DNA from: Apiotrichum sp. Y4204
Lineage: Eukaryota; Basidiomycota; Tremellomycetes; Trichosporonales; Trichosporonaceae
Reading direction: 5' to 3'
DNA length: 64,000 nucleotides
NCBI GenBank assembly: GCA_025531455.1
Contig: JAMYHL010000013.1
Span: 682,001 to 746,000 of the forward strand
The translations under genes were made by a program, and so were the position numbers. The notes below the pieces were generated by a model. That model saw only the letters and a program-made list of their open reading frames with translations. It ran no database searches and was not told where the DNA came from. The stretch's first letter is position 1. Each line of letters starts with the position of its first letter. This document shows positions 12,086 through 25,053 of the stretch, piece after piece.

Positions 12086-15000
12086 CTAGACGGTGAGGAT
12101 GCCGCGCAGGATGCCCTTCTCGGCATCGGTGAGCGCGCCGACCATCTCCTGCATCCCGTTGACATTCGACGTGTAGCACGAGCGAAGCACGTCGGTGAGG
12201 TGTTGCTGATGTTAGCTGCTGGCGGTGGTAGACACTCACTCCCATGTCGATCTGCGCCAGCGGGTCGGCACGCAGGTCCTCGTCGTCGTCCTGCGCGTCG
12301 TGCTCGCCAGGCCCGTTGTCGAGCCAGTCGGAGAGGAACGCAAACTCATCCGCGGGATTGGGTGCGCTCAGGAGGTCGTCGTCGTCCCACTCCTCGTCCT
12401 GCGTGTTAGTGCTGATCACAATGCTCGCTAGCACTCACCCCATCGTCATCCGCAACATCCACGCCACTCTTGTCCTTGCCCTTGCCCATGTCCTGTACGT
12501 CCTTGAGTAGAAGCTTGAGCGTCTTGACGGGGAAGGGGATGCGAGTGTACTCATTCGGAGTAGCCTTTGTGCGCGAGCGGGTCATGATCTTGTTGCGGTT
12601 CGCGTCCGTGATGATGAGGTCGCCGCGGACCATGACCTGGTGGATCGCGGGCGACGGGAGGGCAAAGAGCTTGGCGAGGCCGAGGTCGTTGACGCGGATG
12701 TTCCACGAGCCGGTGATCGTCTCGGCAGTCTCGCACCACGCGTTGAGCACGAGATCAAGCGCAGGCTGTGTCGTGCCGTCGTGTATGTTGACGGGCGGGA
12801 ACGAGGTGAGAAGGTCGATAGTCTGCTGCGTGTGCTCGGTGCCAAAGAGGTACGCAAACGGGATGATGAGGCTCTGTGTAAAGGACGGCATGATAGCGGT
12901 GCCGAGGCGGTTGACAACCGCCTGCAGGAGATCGCCCAGAACAGGGGCAATAGCAGACCCCGCTTTGCGGAAGAGGTGCATGATGAGGTCGCCGACAAAC
13001 ATGCCGCCCGACTCGGAGAAGGTGGGGGCGAGGAAGCGGCCAAGGAGCGAGAAGACACGGGCAATACCGTTGTGCCCCTCGGCATCATGCCACTGGATAA
13101 GCTTGTCGCAGTCCTTGCGCACGACAAGCGTGAGGTGGATCATGCCGTGCTGGATGATATCCATGTCGTCGGTGCGCTGCAGGCACTCCATCACGGCAAC
13201 GGTCACGGTCGCAATGTACTCGGCCTCGAGGGGCCCACCGCGAGGCCTGATCATCGCGTTCGCGAGCTGCACAGCCTCTCCGGGGATGTGGATCGTGGCG
13301 TCGTTGGTCGGCGCCGATATCAGGTGCGCAAGCTTGGGCGAGAAGTAGGTCACCATGGCGGAGACGACCGCCGGAACATGGCTATTCGCAAGGGCATCGA
13401 CCAGCTCCTCCACAATCGACGTGAGGACGGGGTCTGATGTGAGTTACATGAGCTTAGAGTAACTCACCAGTAGAGTGCTTCACCCACTGGGCGTAGACGT
13501 GCTCGCAAATGGCGGTCGTGTGCTCCGACGACAGGAGCGCCTTGTCGAGCGACACGACGGCCTGAATCGTCTCCATGACAAGGTATAGCGTCTCGTTCGA
13601 CGTCTCATTCAGCACGGGAAGCAGGATCGACAGAATATGGCCAGCCTGAGGGCCCATAATGCTCGAGTCGACATGACGGCAGAAACTGTGGTTAGAAGAG
13701 GAAAGCTAACATTTACCCACTTCCTGATAGTCCGCACGGCGGAGAGCTTTACCGGGACGCTGGTGGACGGCGCGCTGAGCGCCTGCACCGCCGCACCGAG
13801 GTACTCCTTTGCACTGGCATCAGGGAGTTGAGCAGCAAACTGTGACGCAAAGACGAAAGCTCGTCCTTGGAGGAAGATGGCCTCTGGCGGGTCAGTGCTG
13901 TCCGTTAACGTTCGACACCCACCAGACTGAGCCATGAGACCCGGAATGACCTGGCTAAAGAACCAGGGGAGGTCAAGCGTGGCGGGGCGGTTGACATCGC
14001 GGTCCTCGTCGAGGACCATAGTGAGGTCATCCGAGAGGCCGCCAAGGAGGCCGAGTAAAGCTTCGAGCGGCTTCCACCAGTCGACCTGGCCGCTCTGCGA
14101 CGCGGCAGCCGACTCGGGCACACGCCGCTTGGCGAGATCGTTTAGAATCCGGGCAACTGGCCGCTGCCACTTGTCGATCATGGACTTTTGTGAGTTGAGG
14201 AAGTAGACGACTTGACTCACCCCCATAAGATCGTATCCCACAATGCGGAGCGAGTAGACAATATTGTCCTCGTCCTCGTCCTCGACAAACGCGTTCGGGT
14301 CCTCGAGCCACTCCTCCTCCTGCTGGCGCGTGACCTGGGTGTAGGTGAGTACAAGAGAAATGATGGTCTCCATAACAGCGGTTCCCCGCTCATCGCCCGG
14401 AGCACCAGAGACAAGCGTATCGCGTGCCTTCGGGAGACGGATGGTGGGCTCGAGGAACTCGAAGATTGCGCAGGCGAGGTCGTCGAGATCCATCTTGGTG
14501 GAGTATGTGGCGTCCGTAGCCGGGAGCGGCGGCTCGGGGGCGTCCGGGTCGGTGGAGATGTAGTAGCTGTGGAAAGTGGGAAGAAGGGATGTGAGATTAA
14601 GGATTCCGATGCGAATGTAGGTTAGGACATTAGGTGCAAGGTAGCGAGGGAAGCTGCACTGGAAGGAGAGAAGAACGCGGAAGATTTGAATACGCAGCGC
14701 AAGGCTCTCCCACGACGCAGCGACCTCTGCAGCGGCGTCGATCGCAAGGAGCTGGTTGAACGCGTCAAACCACACGCCCGCGACGCTGTCGAGCGCCTGG
14801 CGCACCGCCTGCGGGTGCTCGTCCTTGATAGTAGAGAGCATGGTGATAATGTGGCGGTAGACAGCGACAGTGTCTGCGCGGGTGAGGAACGAGTGGGACG
14901 TGTTGCCAAGAACAGAAAGCAGGGCGGGGACGAGGTCGCGTATGACGGGGACGAGCTGGTCCTCTGAGAGCTCGTTCTTGACAAACTCGAGCACAACACG

Positions 15001-15646
15001 CATGGCGCCGTGCACGGCGCCCGTGTCTCCCGAGTGGAGGAGCTGGACGAGCGACGAGAGGAGGTTCGGAAAGTCCTCGGGCCAGTCGAAGCGCGCGATC
15101 GTCGAGACGGCAAACGCGGCCGACGTGCGCACCTTGCGTTCGGGGTCCGAGAGCGCCTGCAGCAGCAACGGGCGTATCGCGTCCTTGGCCTCGGCCTGCG
15201 TTGTCGGCGCTTCATACTCCTCCGCGCTGGGGTACCAGTGGCACTTTACGTATTTCTGGAGAAGAACACCGGCCGAGTGTCGCGTCAGCACAAACGATAC
15301 CTAAGGTAGATACTTATCTGGCGCTGCGACAGCGGTCCGGACGCGTCACAGAGGATACGGGCCAGGCTGACGCCACCCTCTGAATGTCAGCCAACCTGCG
15401 AGGAGGGCACGTGTGAGATGTGAGAGATGTCTGATGCAACAGCAGGAAGTCGTTCGATCTAGGTGATAACGGCGAAGCCGGCCACCTATATACGTCCACG
15501 ACAGCCCGGCTCAGGCTCCACCGCCACTCACCAGGGTGCGCATACAGGCTCTTGAGCTGCTCCTCGGCGGCGCGTCGCGTGCCCTCATCAGGGGAGAGCG
15601 TCGAGTCGAGGCAGGCGCGCACCTGTTGGTCTAGAGGGGCCGCCAT
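12086..15646 (-). CDS. KAP114: Karyopherin/importin-9 family nuclear import receptor (Kap114-like)
   Basis: Importin-beta family receptor; the family imports TBP, histones H2A/H2B and other nuclear cargo in a RanGTP-dependent way. Exons: 15646-15532, 15379-15318, 15276-14221, 14184-13923, 13883-13721, 13685-13468, 13433-12439, 12398-12240, 12205-12086; phases close to 1049 aa, the usual length. The importin-beta N-terminal domain carries an LLQKYVKCHW segment. The HEAT array includes DWPEDFPNLL, a CAIFEFLEP stretch and an acidic FVEDEDEDN loop, all colinear with human importin-9. The C-terminal part has the acidic DEEWDDDD loop and ends KGILRGILTV. Introns are 34-41 nt apart from the first (152 nt). 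The second, 15277-15317, appears to be an AT-AC intron (separate entry). The introns at 14185-14220 and 13884-13922 are multiples of three without stops and would read through. Confidence 0.95.
15277..15317 (-). other. Putative AT-AC spliceosomal intron in KAP114
   Basis: Reading the minus strand, the 41-nt interval starts ATAAGT and ends GACAC, with CTGAC about ten bases before its end. Removing it joins ...LSQRQ to SAGVLLQKYV, which is gap-free against the conserved importin-9 N-terminus. The upstream frame, if unspliced, hits a stop 11 codons on. I tried the nearby GT donors against the AG acceptors at TTAG and CTCCAG; none restores the frame. The ATAAGT donor and CTGAC branch look U2-type rather than U12-type (ATATCC / TTCCTTAAC). 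Its length matches neighbouring introns. Confidence 0.7.
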
Positions 15647-16045
15647 CGTGTGTGGGGTGGAATATGTGGGAGTGGGGTGAGAGCAAACAGCAACTACGAC
15701 TGACGACGACGACGACGACGACAACGGCAACGACAACAACAGTCGACGTCGATCCTTGCCTTGACTTGCCATCTTTTTCGCCAGGTCCAAGCTCTCTGGA
15801 AAAAGTCGGTGGCGGGGGCCGATGGTGCCTGGCTGGTAAATTAATGAAGAGGTATTAGGAGCGGGGGTATATCTGTAATGCTCTTCGATAGAGCTGTGAA
15901 TAGAGTTTGTAAATGACCACAGATTGCCTTGTTGGTCGATCCGGCGATCTGGCGAGTTCGGACACACGACCAGCATTGCTCGAACACGAACAACTTGAAC
16001 ATTTCCATCCCAGACAATCACCTTTCAACCTCTCCTGCAAGCACA
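15647..16045. other. Shared 400-bp divergent promoter of KAP114 and SRP14
   Basis: Contains a (GAC)7 tract at 15702-15722 and mixed-composition sequence. No obvious TATA box was seen at a suitable distance from either start. Confidence 0.45.
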
Positions 16046-16737
16046 ATGCCACAGGAGCTCGTGTCCCCCGAGGAGGTGAGCTGGTGAACCCTTAGGAGCT
16101 GACATCAGTTCCTCGCGCGCCTGACCGCGCTGTTCGGCGCGCTCCCGCCGCCAGAAGACAAGGAGAAGACCGCCGGCGCAATCTGGCTCTCGCACAAGCG
16201 ATACGTGTACGATGCGGACGAGGACACGGGCATGGACCCCGACGCCGAGTACGATGTGCTTATCCGGTGTACCCAGGGCGACACCAAGTTTAGTGCACGG
16301 GTGAGTCGCATTGGATGGGGGCGGTGTGTTGAGCTTGAATGTTCTGTCAAGCTCTGTGCCTTCACCCTGTTGCCCCCACTCACACCAGATCCCGGCTTCT
16401 TCGCTGTCAAGTTTCCACGCTGCGTACGGGTCGCTGCTCAAGACGTCGATGGCGCCGCGCATGCGCAAGCGCGACAAGAAGCGGGAGCGTGCGCGTGCCG
16501 ACGCGGCCGCTGCGCGCAGAAAGGAGCTGTATGTCGACGTCAAGATTGGCGCAGAGGGCAAGCGCGGCAAGGGGAGACGGCAGCGTGTGAGTCGGAGAGA
16601 ACGAGAACTACATCTGGAGGGACACCACTGACATTCCGCAGCAGCGCAAGATTGCGGCACAGAAGAAGAAGGAGGACGAGCGCGAAAAGCTCGAGGTGCG
16701 CGAGGCGGCGCGCGCGGCCGAGGCGCGCGACGAGTAG
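16046..16737 (+). CDS. SRP14: Signal recognition particle subunit SRP14
   Basis: Alu-domain protein of the SRP, involved in elongation arrest during co-translational targeting to the ER. Exons: 16046-16075, 16109-16300, 16389-16586, 16642-16737, giving 171 aa. The first intron is only 33 nt. Diagnostic segments are the N-terminal FLARLTALF helix, GAIWLSHKRY, an IRCTQGDTKFSAR strand, then PASSLSSFHAAYGSLLKTSM, which is the SRP14 core. The C-terminal third is a long Lys/Arg-rich tail (RMRKRDKKRERA ... QRKIAAQKKK) ending with acidic/Ala residues, as in fungal and plant SRP14 proteins with RNA-binding tails. The start is set by the 10-residue first exon, whose donor keeps the phase. Convergent with FRG1, with about 130 bp between stop codons. 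Confidence 0.93.
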
Positions 16738-16866
16738 CCGTTGTAGGATCCAGCCGTAGAGCGATGATTGTGCTATAGATGCGTGCAGTGCGACCAGGGC
16801 CATGGATGTGCAGCGACTGGGATATTGGATCAAGGCTCTAATACTACAGTACATATCCTACTACGA

Positions 16867-18018
16867 TCACTTTGCGTACTTGTCACTGTTGTCAGCTAGG
16901 TCAGGCAGCTTCAGCTCACCTCTTCATGGCCGCGCGGCGGTCAAGCATCGCCTCAGCCAGCCGGCCTTCCTTCGCGGCGCGGCGGAGCGCCTTGCGGTCG
17001 TCACCGGACACGCGGTGCTGTCCGCCACCCCACGCCTGCGACTCGGCGCTGCCGTCAGTAACAGTGCAAAAGACAATGCCAGGACTCACTTGCGCCGCAT
17101 CTCGTCCTCGACGCTCCCCATCGCCGGCCCGCTCATCATGCGCCGCTTGGCCACCCCGCCGTCCTTCTCATTATCGAGGCGCGCCTTGAGCACAAACTCG
17201 CGCTGGCACTTTACGCGTATGCCCTCTGCGTCGCCAATCTCCTCGGCGTCGGCGCGGAGCAGCGCCTTGCGCGCCGCAATGTCCTCGGCGGTTGCGTCCG
17301 GAATAGAGAGGTATGTCCCCGCATGCGTCTTGAGCGCCGCGGTCGGGAACGTTCCCTCCTTGAGCGTGAGCGAAAAGCCCTCGAGCGGGCCGCGGGACGG
17401 CGTCGTCGCGCTCAGTGTCCCCGACGGCGAGGCGGTGAGGAATGTGCCGCTTCTGGTCAACAATGTTCCCCACATTAAAGCTTCACACTTCACAACTCAC
17501 GTGCTCGTCCGCAGGCTAATCTCCTCGCTCCCCGCCAGGCGCGTCACAACCCAAACATGGTTAACGTCCGCAGGCTCAACAGCAGCGAGCACTTCGCCGG
17601 CCGAGAGGTCCGCCGCGCCCTCGGGGGCTTGGGGAATCTCCACAGGTGCGGCGTATACGCGCTGCCGGGTTGGGTCCCACTAGAATTAGGGTCAGATATT
17701 GTGATGAGAAATGGAGATATTGACGTACGGCCAGACAGGTCAGCGGCGTTGTTGGCAGGAGGAGGAATGACGGCCCGGCAATCTCGCCCGCGACGGTCGG
17801 GAACATCCAGCCTGCAGTGAGCGACGGAACGAGCAGGGTCGGCTGAGAGTAGACATGCACACAGCAGACACCAATCGCACTCTACGCTTTACGGCGCTGC
17901 GGCACTCACCCTGCGGGTCATCCGCAAACTCGTCGACCTCGCGCTCGCGGTGGGAACGCTTCTTCTTCTTCGGCTTGTCGCCCTTGAAGCGGAGCTTGGT
18001 GGAGACGACGCCGGACAT
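16867..18018 (-). CDS. FRG1: FRG1 family protein (nucleolar/spliceosome-associated, beta-trefoil actin-bundling fold)
   Basis: The family is linked to rRNA processing, pre-mRNA splicing and F-actin bundling. Exons: 18018-17910, 17811-17729, 17679-17501, 17449-17090, 17048-16920, 16885-16867, giving 292 aa. The N-terminus has STKLRFKGDKPKKKKRSHR, the basic nuclear signal shared with human FRG1. A trefoil core follows, with GWMFPTVAGEIAGPSFLLLP, ISLRTSTGTFLTAS and GTYLSIPD repeats, then EFVLKARL. The C-terminus reads AAKEGRLAEAMLDRRAAMK. A last intron of 34 nt (16886-16919) leads to a 19-nt terminal exon giving SDKYAK, which matches the FRG1 ending far better than the read-through stop. The acceptor at 17450-17454 is a tandem CAG/AAG; use of AAG gives the gap-free alignment. 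Confidence 0.9.
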
Positions 18019-18404
18019 TGGGGATTGACGATTGGTGATGGGAGGTTGGTGAAGGGTGAGGTAGGTGGAGGTGGAGTTGGAGATGTGACAGAGCGGTGAA
18101 GACGGAGTGGCGGGATGTTGGTTTGGTGTGAGAGTTGGGTATTTCCGGATTTCCACAAATCTCGATGATCTCTGTGCAAAAGCTTCCTCGTCCTGACCCA
18201 GCACATCTGCTCTTTGGCTTCAATGTGTTGTGCAAGTGCGGACCCCACTTGGGTCCTAAACGATGACATGCCTACAGTATGTATACACAGCGGGCTCTCC
18301 CGCGACAATGAAAGAGGAAACTACGGAACTGGGGTGATGGTGGAACGGGCGCGGGGCCGACTAAACGAAGCTGTACTTTTCCGTCGTCTTCACATCCTTC
18401 ACGC
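18019..18404. other. Intergenic between GRDP-like gene end and FRG1 start
   Basis: A 386-bp spacer holding the FRG1 promoter and the 3' end of the upstream minus-strand gene. No gene or notable structure seen. Confidence 0.45.
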
Positions 18405-20323
18405 TTAAACGGTGCTGCGGCGGAGCGGCGCCTTGCGGCCAAAGTAGTCGTGCTTGTAGCGCGCCTTCCAGAGCGCGCCGGCACGCTTGAGCGCGTCGGG
18501 GTCGTGCTCGGCGCGCAATATCGATTCATCGAGCGGGGTGCCGAGCAGACGCGCCGTGTCGGACGTGTAGCGCGCGCCATACAGCTCGTGCGTCGCCCAC
18601 ACTAGGGTAATGTCGAACGTAGGAGCTAGGAAGCTGTCCACCGCCGCGATGAGGTCGAGCCACGCGTCTGGAGTAAGTATTGACCTTGCTCTCTTGCACT
18701 TACGGTAGCGAACGATGCCATTCTGGAACGGGGCGGCAGGTCCATAAATGTACGCCTCTTCCAGCCAGCCCAGTTTCTGGATCGTGCCAATCAGCTTGAC
18801 CTGACGCAGGACAGCGGCGGAGATGTCCGGTGGAGTCCAGCCGGATATGGAGGGTATGGGGCGGAGGTTGTTGGCGTACACGTGGGGGAGGTCTTCTGGG
18901 AGAGAGTTGGTGCGAATGGCCTCGGCGACCGCCGCGAGCGGGAACGGGATAGCGTGCAGCCACGCATAGGTGCCCTCGGCGTCGATCGCAAACTGGGCGG
19001 GGTTGAGAAGGTGCGCATGCCAGCACATGAGAACAGGGAGGGGCGGAAGCTCTTCGGGAGAGAGGGCGGGAAACACGGCAGGGGTGGTGGAGCTCGCGGC
19101 AGAGGAGACTTCGGAAACGGGGGACTCAGGGGGAGACCAGGTGCCGGAACGCGACATGGGCTGGGAGTGGTAGCCGTTCTGGGCTGATGGTTCTGATGGG
19201 ATGGACCTCTCGCTGGATGCGCTGCGCTTCCGACGCGCACGGACTGGGAGCACGGTGGACGCCCAGCGTTCATAGTCGAACGCGGCGCTGTTCATCACGC
19301 GGTGGAAGCGCGAGCCGCTGGTGATGCTCAACGAGTGGAATGCCTCGAGGAGCGTGAGATGGTCGCGGACTGGGTGGGAAAGGGCAAGCGGGCCGAGAAG
19401 AGTGACAAAGAGTCTCGAAACGCGTGTGGCGGTCGAGAGTGACCCAAGTGGTGCAGTTAGAGGAGTGTCAGACGTATCAGTATGGCACCATAGGACCGAG
19501 CGCAGGGGTCGAACAGAGAGATCCAGACAGGTCGAGCCAAAAGGGCGGCGTCGAGGATTGCGGATTTCGGGGAGAATCGAGAGGTGAGATACCACATCAG
19601 GATATCCAGGATATCAGGGGATGCCGAAATGAGCAGCAACCATCAACAATTGATGTTGGGTCGCGTTTGTGGGACAGGGGACACAACCAACGCCACGGCA
19701 TGCCACAGACGCCACGAGTGTGGAGAACATGTGGAGAGCGCGTCACGCAATGAACATGAAAGGAAGGCAGTGTCCAGGACAGGAGGAGGTCGACGAAGGC
19801 AGGAGTACGCCAAAACGGGCCGTGTCGCGCAGCATGTTATCAACACCGAGTTCCAAAGGACCGAGCGCAGTTGTGTCAAAGTTGTGGGGTGTTCAGAGGA
19901 GCCAGAACGTGGGATTGGGGGGTCATGTCAAACATGATAGACATGGTGAAGGAACGTGGGGTGTTGGGGAGTGCAGTGCCAGAGAGATATGCGACCAGAA
20001 ACAGAGCAGTAGAAGCAGACGTCGAGCGTCGAGCACGTCGACAGCAGTGACAGAAGTGAGGATTAGAGGAGATCGAGAAACAAGAAGAGAGAATCGAGAA
20101 TATGTGGGGAAGAGAAAGCGTCAGCACAAATCCCCATGCTGCAGGCTCTCAGGCACTCACCTTCCTGTACGGAAATCAGCGGGCTGACAGAGTGCGCGCC
20201 GACCTTGATGCTTGACGGGAGCTGCGTCGCGGGGTCGTACTGCGCCGGCGGGAGGTCGAGAACGGAGGTGTGTGCCGGCCCGGCGGCATGTTTGCGGCGG
20301 AAGGATATGCGGTCGAGGATCAT
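18405..20323 (-). CDS. GRDP-like protein (glycine-rich domain-containing / DUF1399 family)
   Basis: Role unknown in fungi; plant GRDPs are stress-related, but transferring that function is not justified. Exons: 20323-20161, 19369-18704, 18667-18405; 363 aa. The first exon (MILDRISFRRK...) contains LPSSIKVGAHSVSPLISVQE and joins VRDHLTLLEAFHSL, the usual start of the GRDP domain, across a 791-nt intron whose acceptor is a clean pyrimidine-rich CCCACCCAG. Further family marks are YERWAS, the LMCWHAHLLNPAQFAID motif (WHxHxLNP core), PDISAAVLRQ, RYHAWLDLI across a 36-nt intron at 18668-18703, and ITLVWATHELYGARY, which matches the second 'W.TH.L....Y' motif. No glycine-rich tail is present. The family call is good; the biochemical role is open. 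Confidence 0.8.
19370..20160 (-). other. Unusually long (791 nt) intron of the GRDP-like gene
   Basis: Donor GTGAGT at 20160-20155, acceptor CCCACCCAG ending at 19370. It is an order of magnitude longer than most introns here. It contains a repeated 14-mer (AGGACCGAGCGCAG at 19492-19505 and 19857-19870) and a CAGGATATC-type duplication near 19600. No open frame inside looks like an additional exon, and exons 1 and 2 join contiguously against the family pattern. Confidence 0.6.
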
Positions 20324-22082
20324 GGTAAAGAGCAGCAAAGGGCGAGGAGGGGGCGAGGAGGGGGCGAGAGAGGCGAAGAGGGAGACGACGAGGTGCGAGA
20401 GGGAGACGAAGAGAAAGATGAAGAGCGCACAAGAACGCAAAGAGCGTCTCTAGTTTGGCCTAAGTGGTGGCGAGCAGCAGGTGTCCTAGGTCCTTTGGTG
20501 CGTTCTCGTGCAATGCAATGGGGGTAAGGAGCGGAAGAGACAGAGCGCGAACGCAGATGAGACAGAAGAAGGGATGCAAGAAAATGCGAGTGGGACGCGC
20601 GTAGTTGGGGTTTGTCAGACTCTGGAATGGGGAATGGAATCGATGGAAATGGGAAGGTGGGAACGCTTTGCGAGGCCGGATGCGGATAAGAATGGATATC
20701 TGGTGTGTCGGTGCGGGCGGCAGTGGTGGATCAACAAACAAGACCAATGTCGACAACAATAATAATGTCGACAACGGCAGTGACAGTGACAAGCAGCAAT
20801 AAGCAGTAATCAAGACAGGGAGCGAGGTGGCGATCGGGATGCATGCATCGTCGCGCTCCGTGATAATATATTCTTCGTAGTGCATGCGATAACCTCCGGT
20901 CGAACCTCCGTGGTCGGTGGAGCAGTGGGTGTCGATGTCATGACAAGCCTTTCTCTCGCGCGCACCGAAATCTTGATGTCCTCCCTGCGATCCTGCTCTT
21001 TTCTTGGCCCTCTCCCTTTCACTAGACGGGCCCACAATCTCAAGATAGTCCTCGGATTACACGGCCGCACAGGGTCCAGGAGAGGAGGGGGTACGTAACT
21101 CCGGATGTGCCCTCGGGAGCCACGGAGCGGCACAGGGGAGAGGTCGGGAAGGATGCGTGTGCCCCCAAACCTACATACAGAACAAGCTCTGCATATCGCC
21201 TCCGGGCTCGGAGCCGCTCCCTGGCGATAGCTGGAACACTGGCTCGTGACCCTCCGGCCTCGGCCTCGGGCGTGGGCGTCTCGGCCGGCCGGCGGAGGTT
21301 AGTCGCCATCCTGAGAGTGCGTTTGGTGCAATGTCTCGAGAACCATTGGTGCGTCGTGCATCTTGTGATCTTGTGCAGAGAGTCTTGGATCTTGGAGCTT
21401 GGAGCAAGGATGAATATGCCTACACCGCCTCTCGCCGAGGTGCGCACTGTGCCACAGCAAGATGGAGGTGCGTTTCGGCCCCGAGCGTGCGATCTCTTGC
21501 AGCTTTTGTGCGCGCTCCGAGATTCCCGGTGCGGACCGAGAATAGTGCTGGGGTCGGATCGGGTATCATATGCATACGCCACGGAAAGAAGAACCGTATG
21601 CGAGCACATACAGAACAGTCCCGGTGTTAAGGTGTTCCAGAGTGCAGCACATTGCATGCACGTCGATCTCAGTTCGTGCTTTTTTTGTGCCCATTCCAAG
21701 CTAGTCCAAAGCCGGACTGGGGACGTCGTGCTCCCCGGGCCCCGATGTCTTGACACTGCCGGATCGCTCAATGTCCCACCAATCTCCACTAGCCGGATTG
21801 ACAATGAATGGCATTATCATAGGCCTCTCATAAGACTCTCAGCAATTCAGCCATCTCCACCTTTACACTCCCGACACGGCGCTCCCGGCCGGCAGCTATT
21901 TCTAATGGATTCATATGCATGACTAATGATAGGTCTGTAATGCCGGCGGGAATGGGAAGAGGAAACACATAGATGATAAACGAGCACATAGCACAATACA
22001 GTAGAGAGTCCAACACGACATGATCCGTGGGCCTACCGCCCCTCCAGCTCTATCCCCAGCTCTAATCTAGCTCCGTCGCCGA

Positions 22083-22101
22083 CGCCGACACACCGTCGGC
22101 G
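22083..22101. repeat. Short perfect inverted repeat (7-bp stem)
   Basis: CGCCGAC / GTCGGCG arms separated by ACACC, about 140-150 nt 3' of the MPK1 stop codon and 31 bp from the longer hairpin at 22132-22169. Confidence 0.7.
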
Positions 22102-22131
22102 ATACGCACCACCAAACTCTGCTCCACCGGA

Positions 22132-22169
22132 CACGTGCAGTGCCTGGCCGATGGCAGGCACTGCACGTG
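22132..22169. repeat. Perfect 15-bp inverted repeat with 8-nt loop (hairpin), 3' of MPK1
   Basis: Left arm CACGTGCAGTGCCTG at 22132-22146, loop GCCGATGG, right arm the exact reverse complement at 22155-22169. Each outer end carries CACGTG, the E-box palindrome read by bHLH factors such as Pho4/Cbf1. It begins about 66 nt beyond the MPK1 stop on the minus strand, so it is probably in the 3' UTR or terminator of that gene. Confidence 0.85.
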
Positions 22170-22234
22170 CCCCTGCCGCCGGGAGTGGCAGCCGCATACG
22201 CATCCACGTCGACAGTGGAGCCTACTCCTCACAG

Positions 22235-25053
<2,819 letters not shown>

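Larger units (their letters stand above)
20324..22234. other. Intergenic, 1.9 kb, between GRDP-like start and MPK1 end
   Basis: Two overlapping antiparallel open frames (21107-21922 on + and 21040-21804 on -) have no recognisable domain and look like GC-driven chance frames. The right end carries two strong inverted repeats, listed separately. Purine-rich sequence (on +) at 20324-20460 is probably the promoter/leader of the GRDP-like gene. Confidence 0.45.

Noticed and set aside
15260..15313. GT-AG alternative (GTATCT to CTCCAG) for the second KAP114 intron
   Set aside because: It has an attractive pyrimidine tract but puts the downstream exon out of frame and deletes seven conserved residues.
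21040..21922. Two overlapping antiparallel frames of 254 and 271 codons
   Set aside because: No recognisable motif, no supporting splice or promoter signals, and no coding bias distinct from chance; kept as intergenic.
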